Shown here in pieces: positions 5,265 to 5,820 of a stretch of DNA of 5,820 bases. The notes under the pieces were generated by a model. It was given only the letters and a program-made list of their open reading frames with translations, did no database searches and had not been told where the DNA came from. The number at the start of each line of letters is the position of its first letter. Position 1 is the first letter of the stretch. The stretch spans positions 1-5,820 of the forward strand of contig SBBK01000020.1 of NCBI GenBank assembly GCA_005240025.1. Direction: 5' to 3'. This DNA is from an archaeon (GTDB lineage: Archaea; Thermoproteota; Nitrososphaeria; Nitrososphaerales; Nitrosopumilaceae). Both the position numbers and the translations under genes were made by a program.

Positions 5265-5820
5265 GTGGAACTTTTAGCCGAGTTAAAAAAAGGAAAACGA
5301 AACGCCATCGCAAAAGCAATCTCGATGGTGGAAAACGATCAAGATCAGGCAAAAAAACTCTCGAAAAAGATCTTCAAAGCAACTGGTAATTCGATGGTAA
5401 TTGGAATAACCGGCCCTGCAGGTGCTGGGAAAAGCTCACTGATTAACAAAATCTCCCTTGCATTAAAAAGGCACGGCCACAAGGCAGCAGTACTCGCAAT
5501 CGACCCCACAAGTCACATAACTGGTGGTGCGATTTTGGGTGACAGGGTACGCATGACCGAGTCAACAGATTCTGGTACATACATCAGAAGCATTGCATCC
5601 AGAGGGGCAACCGGGGCAGTCTCGCGTTCCATTAGAAGCAGCATCCGAATTCTGGAATATGCAGGTTTTAATCCAATAATAATTGAAAGTGTTGGTGCAG
5701 GCCAGACCGAAGTCGAAATAGCAAATATTGCAGATATAATTGTGGTAGTTTTCAATCCCCACACGGGTGACAGCATTCAAACCATCAAGGCTGGCATTAC
5801 AGAAATAGGCGATATCTATC
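5265..5820 (+). CDS. MeaB/ArgK-type P-loop GTPase, methylmalonyl-CoA mutase chaperone (5' part)
   Basis: G proteins of this family (MeaB in bacteria, MMAA in humans, older name ArgK or LAO/AO transport ATPase) gate cobalamin delivery to methylmalonyl-CoA mutase and protect it from inactivation (family knowledge). The 185 codons present cover the N-terminal helical part and most of the G domain. Walker A is GPAGAGKS (residues 50-57), followed by the magnesium and switch I region DPTSHITGGAILGDRVRM (80-97), SRGATGA (112-118), the Walker B/switch II segment IIIESVGAGQTE (138-149), and a late G-domain segment TGDSIQTIKAGITEIGDI (167-184). The NKxD base-recognition motif should lie just past the edge. 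GTG is the first start after an in-frame TAG at 5259-5261 and fits the upstream TATA-like box. Deviations from the usual pattern are H84 where Pro is common, A52 for Pro, and A145 for Val. Pairing with the B12 subunit at 1556-1981 is inferred. The gene is cut by the window end. Confidence 0.93.
   Translation, partial: MELLAELKKGKRNAIAKAISMVENDQDQAKKLSKKIFKATGNSMVIGITGPAGAGKSSLINKISLALKRHGHKAAVLAIDPTSHITGGAILGDRVRMTESTDSGTYIRSIASRGATGAVSRSIRSSIRILEYAGFNPIIIESVGAGQTEVEIANIADIIVVVFNPHTGDSIQTIKAGITEIGDIY

Noticed and set aside
5513..5780. Two minus-strand frames opposite the MeaB-type GTPase
   Set aside because: They lie antisense to switch motifs of the GTPase, with no motifs or promoter-like signals of their own.

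Overview
The window looks like a housekeeping stretch of an ammonia-oxidising archaeon of the Nitrososphaerota (Thaumarchaeota), probably the Nitrosopumilaceae. This is an inference. It rests on three things: cobalamin-dependent methylmalonyl-CoA mutase machinery beside archaeal IlvC and a cytosolic M1 aminopeptidase, moderate-to-low GC with many A-runs, and archaeal promoter geometry. Five of the genes have a TATA-like box centred about 25-28 nt before the start codon, as expected for leaderless archaeal mRNAs. No rRNA, tRNA, CRISPR array or insertion sequence was seen.

Layout, left to right. Positions 42-1040 (+) encode ketol-acid reductoisomerase (branched-chain amino acid synthesis). Positions 1055-1470 (-) hold a small cassette that is easy to miss: a 52-codon antitoxin-like ORF overlaps by 13 nt a RelE/ParE-type toxin frame that is interrupted by one in-frame TAA and otherwise continues to a normal family end. 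Positions 1556-1981 (-) encode the small, B12-binding subunit of methylmalonyl-CoA mutase, preceded on the same strand by a 67-aa predicted coiled-coil protein (2015-2218). A 109-bp divergent promoter region follows. The + strand then carries an 830-aa M1 zinc aminopeptidase (GTG start, 2328-4820), a 135-aa secreted or membrane-anchored protein of unknown function whose TTG start overlaps the aminopeptidase stop (4817-5224), and the first 185 codons of a MeaB/ArgK-type GTPase (5265 to the window edge).

How the genes fit together. The B12 subunit and the MeaB-type GTPase belong to one system: MeaB-family G proteins load and protect methylmalonyl-CoA mutase, which in these archaea acts in the 3-hydroxypropionate/4-hydroxybutyrate carbon-fixation cycle. 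In this window they are on opposite strands, separated by the peptidase and the secreted-protein gene. The large catalytic subunit may lie beyond the right edge (inference). The aminopeptidase probably trims peptides released by the proteasome. The toxin-antitoxin remnant appears unrelated to its metabolic neighbours. I see no clear new multi-gene system. The items most worth a second look are the interrupted toxin with an intact antitoxin-like partner, the 67-aa coiled-coil gene, and the secreted protein translationally linked to the peptidase.
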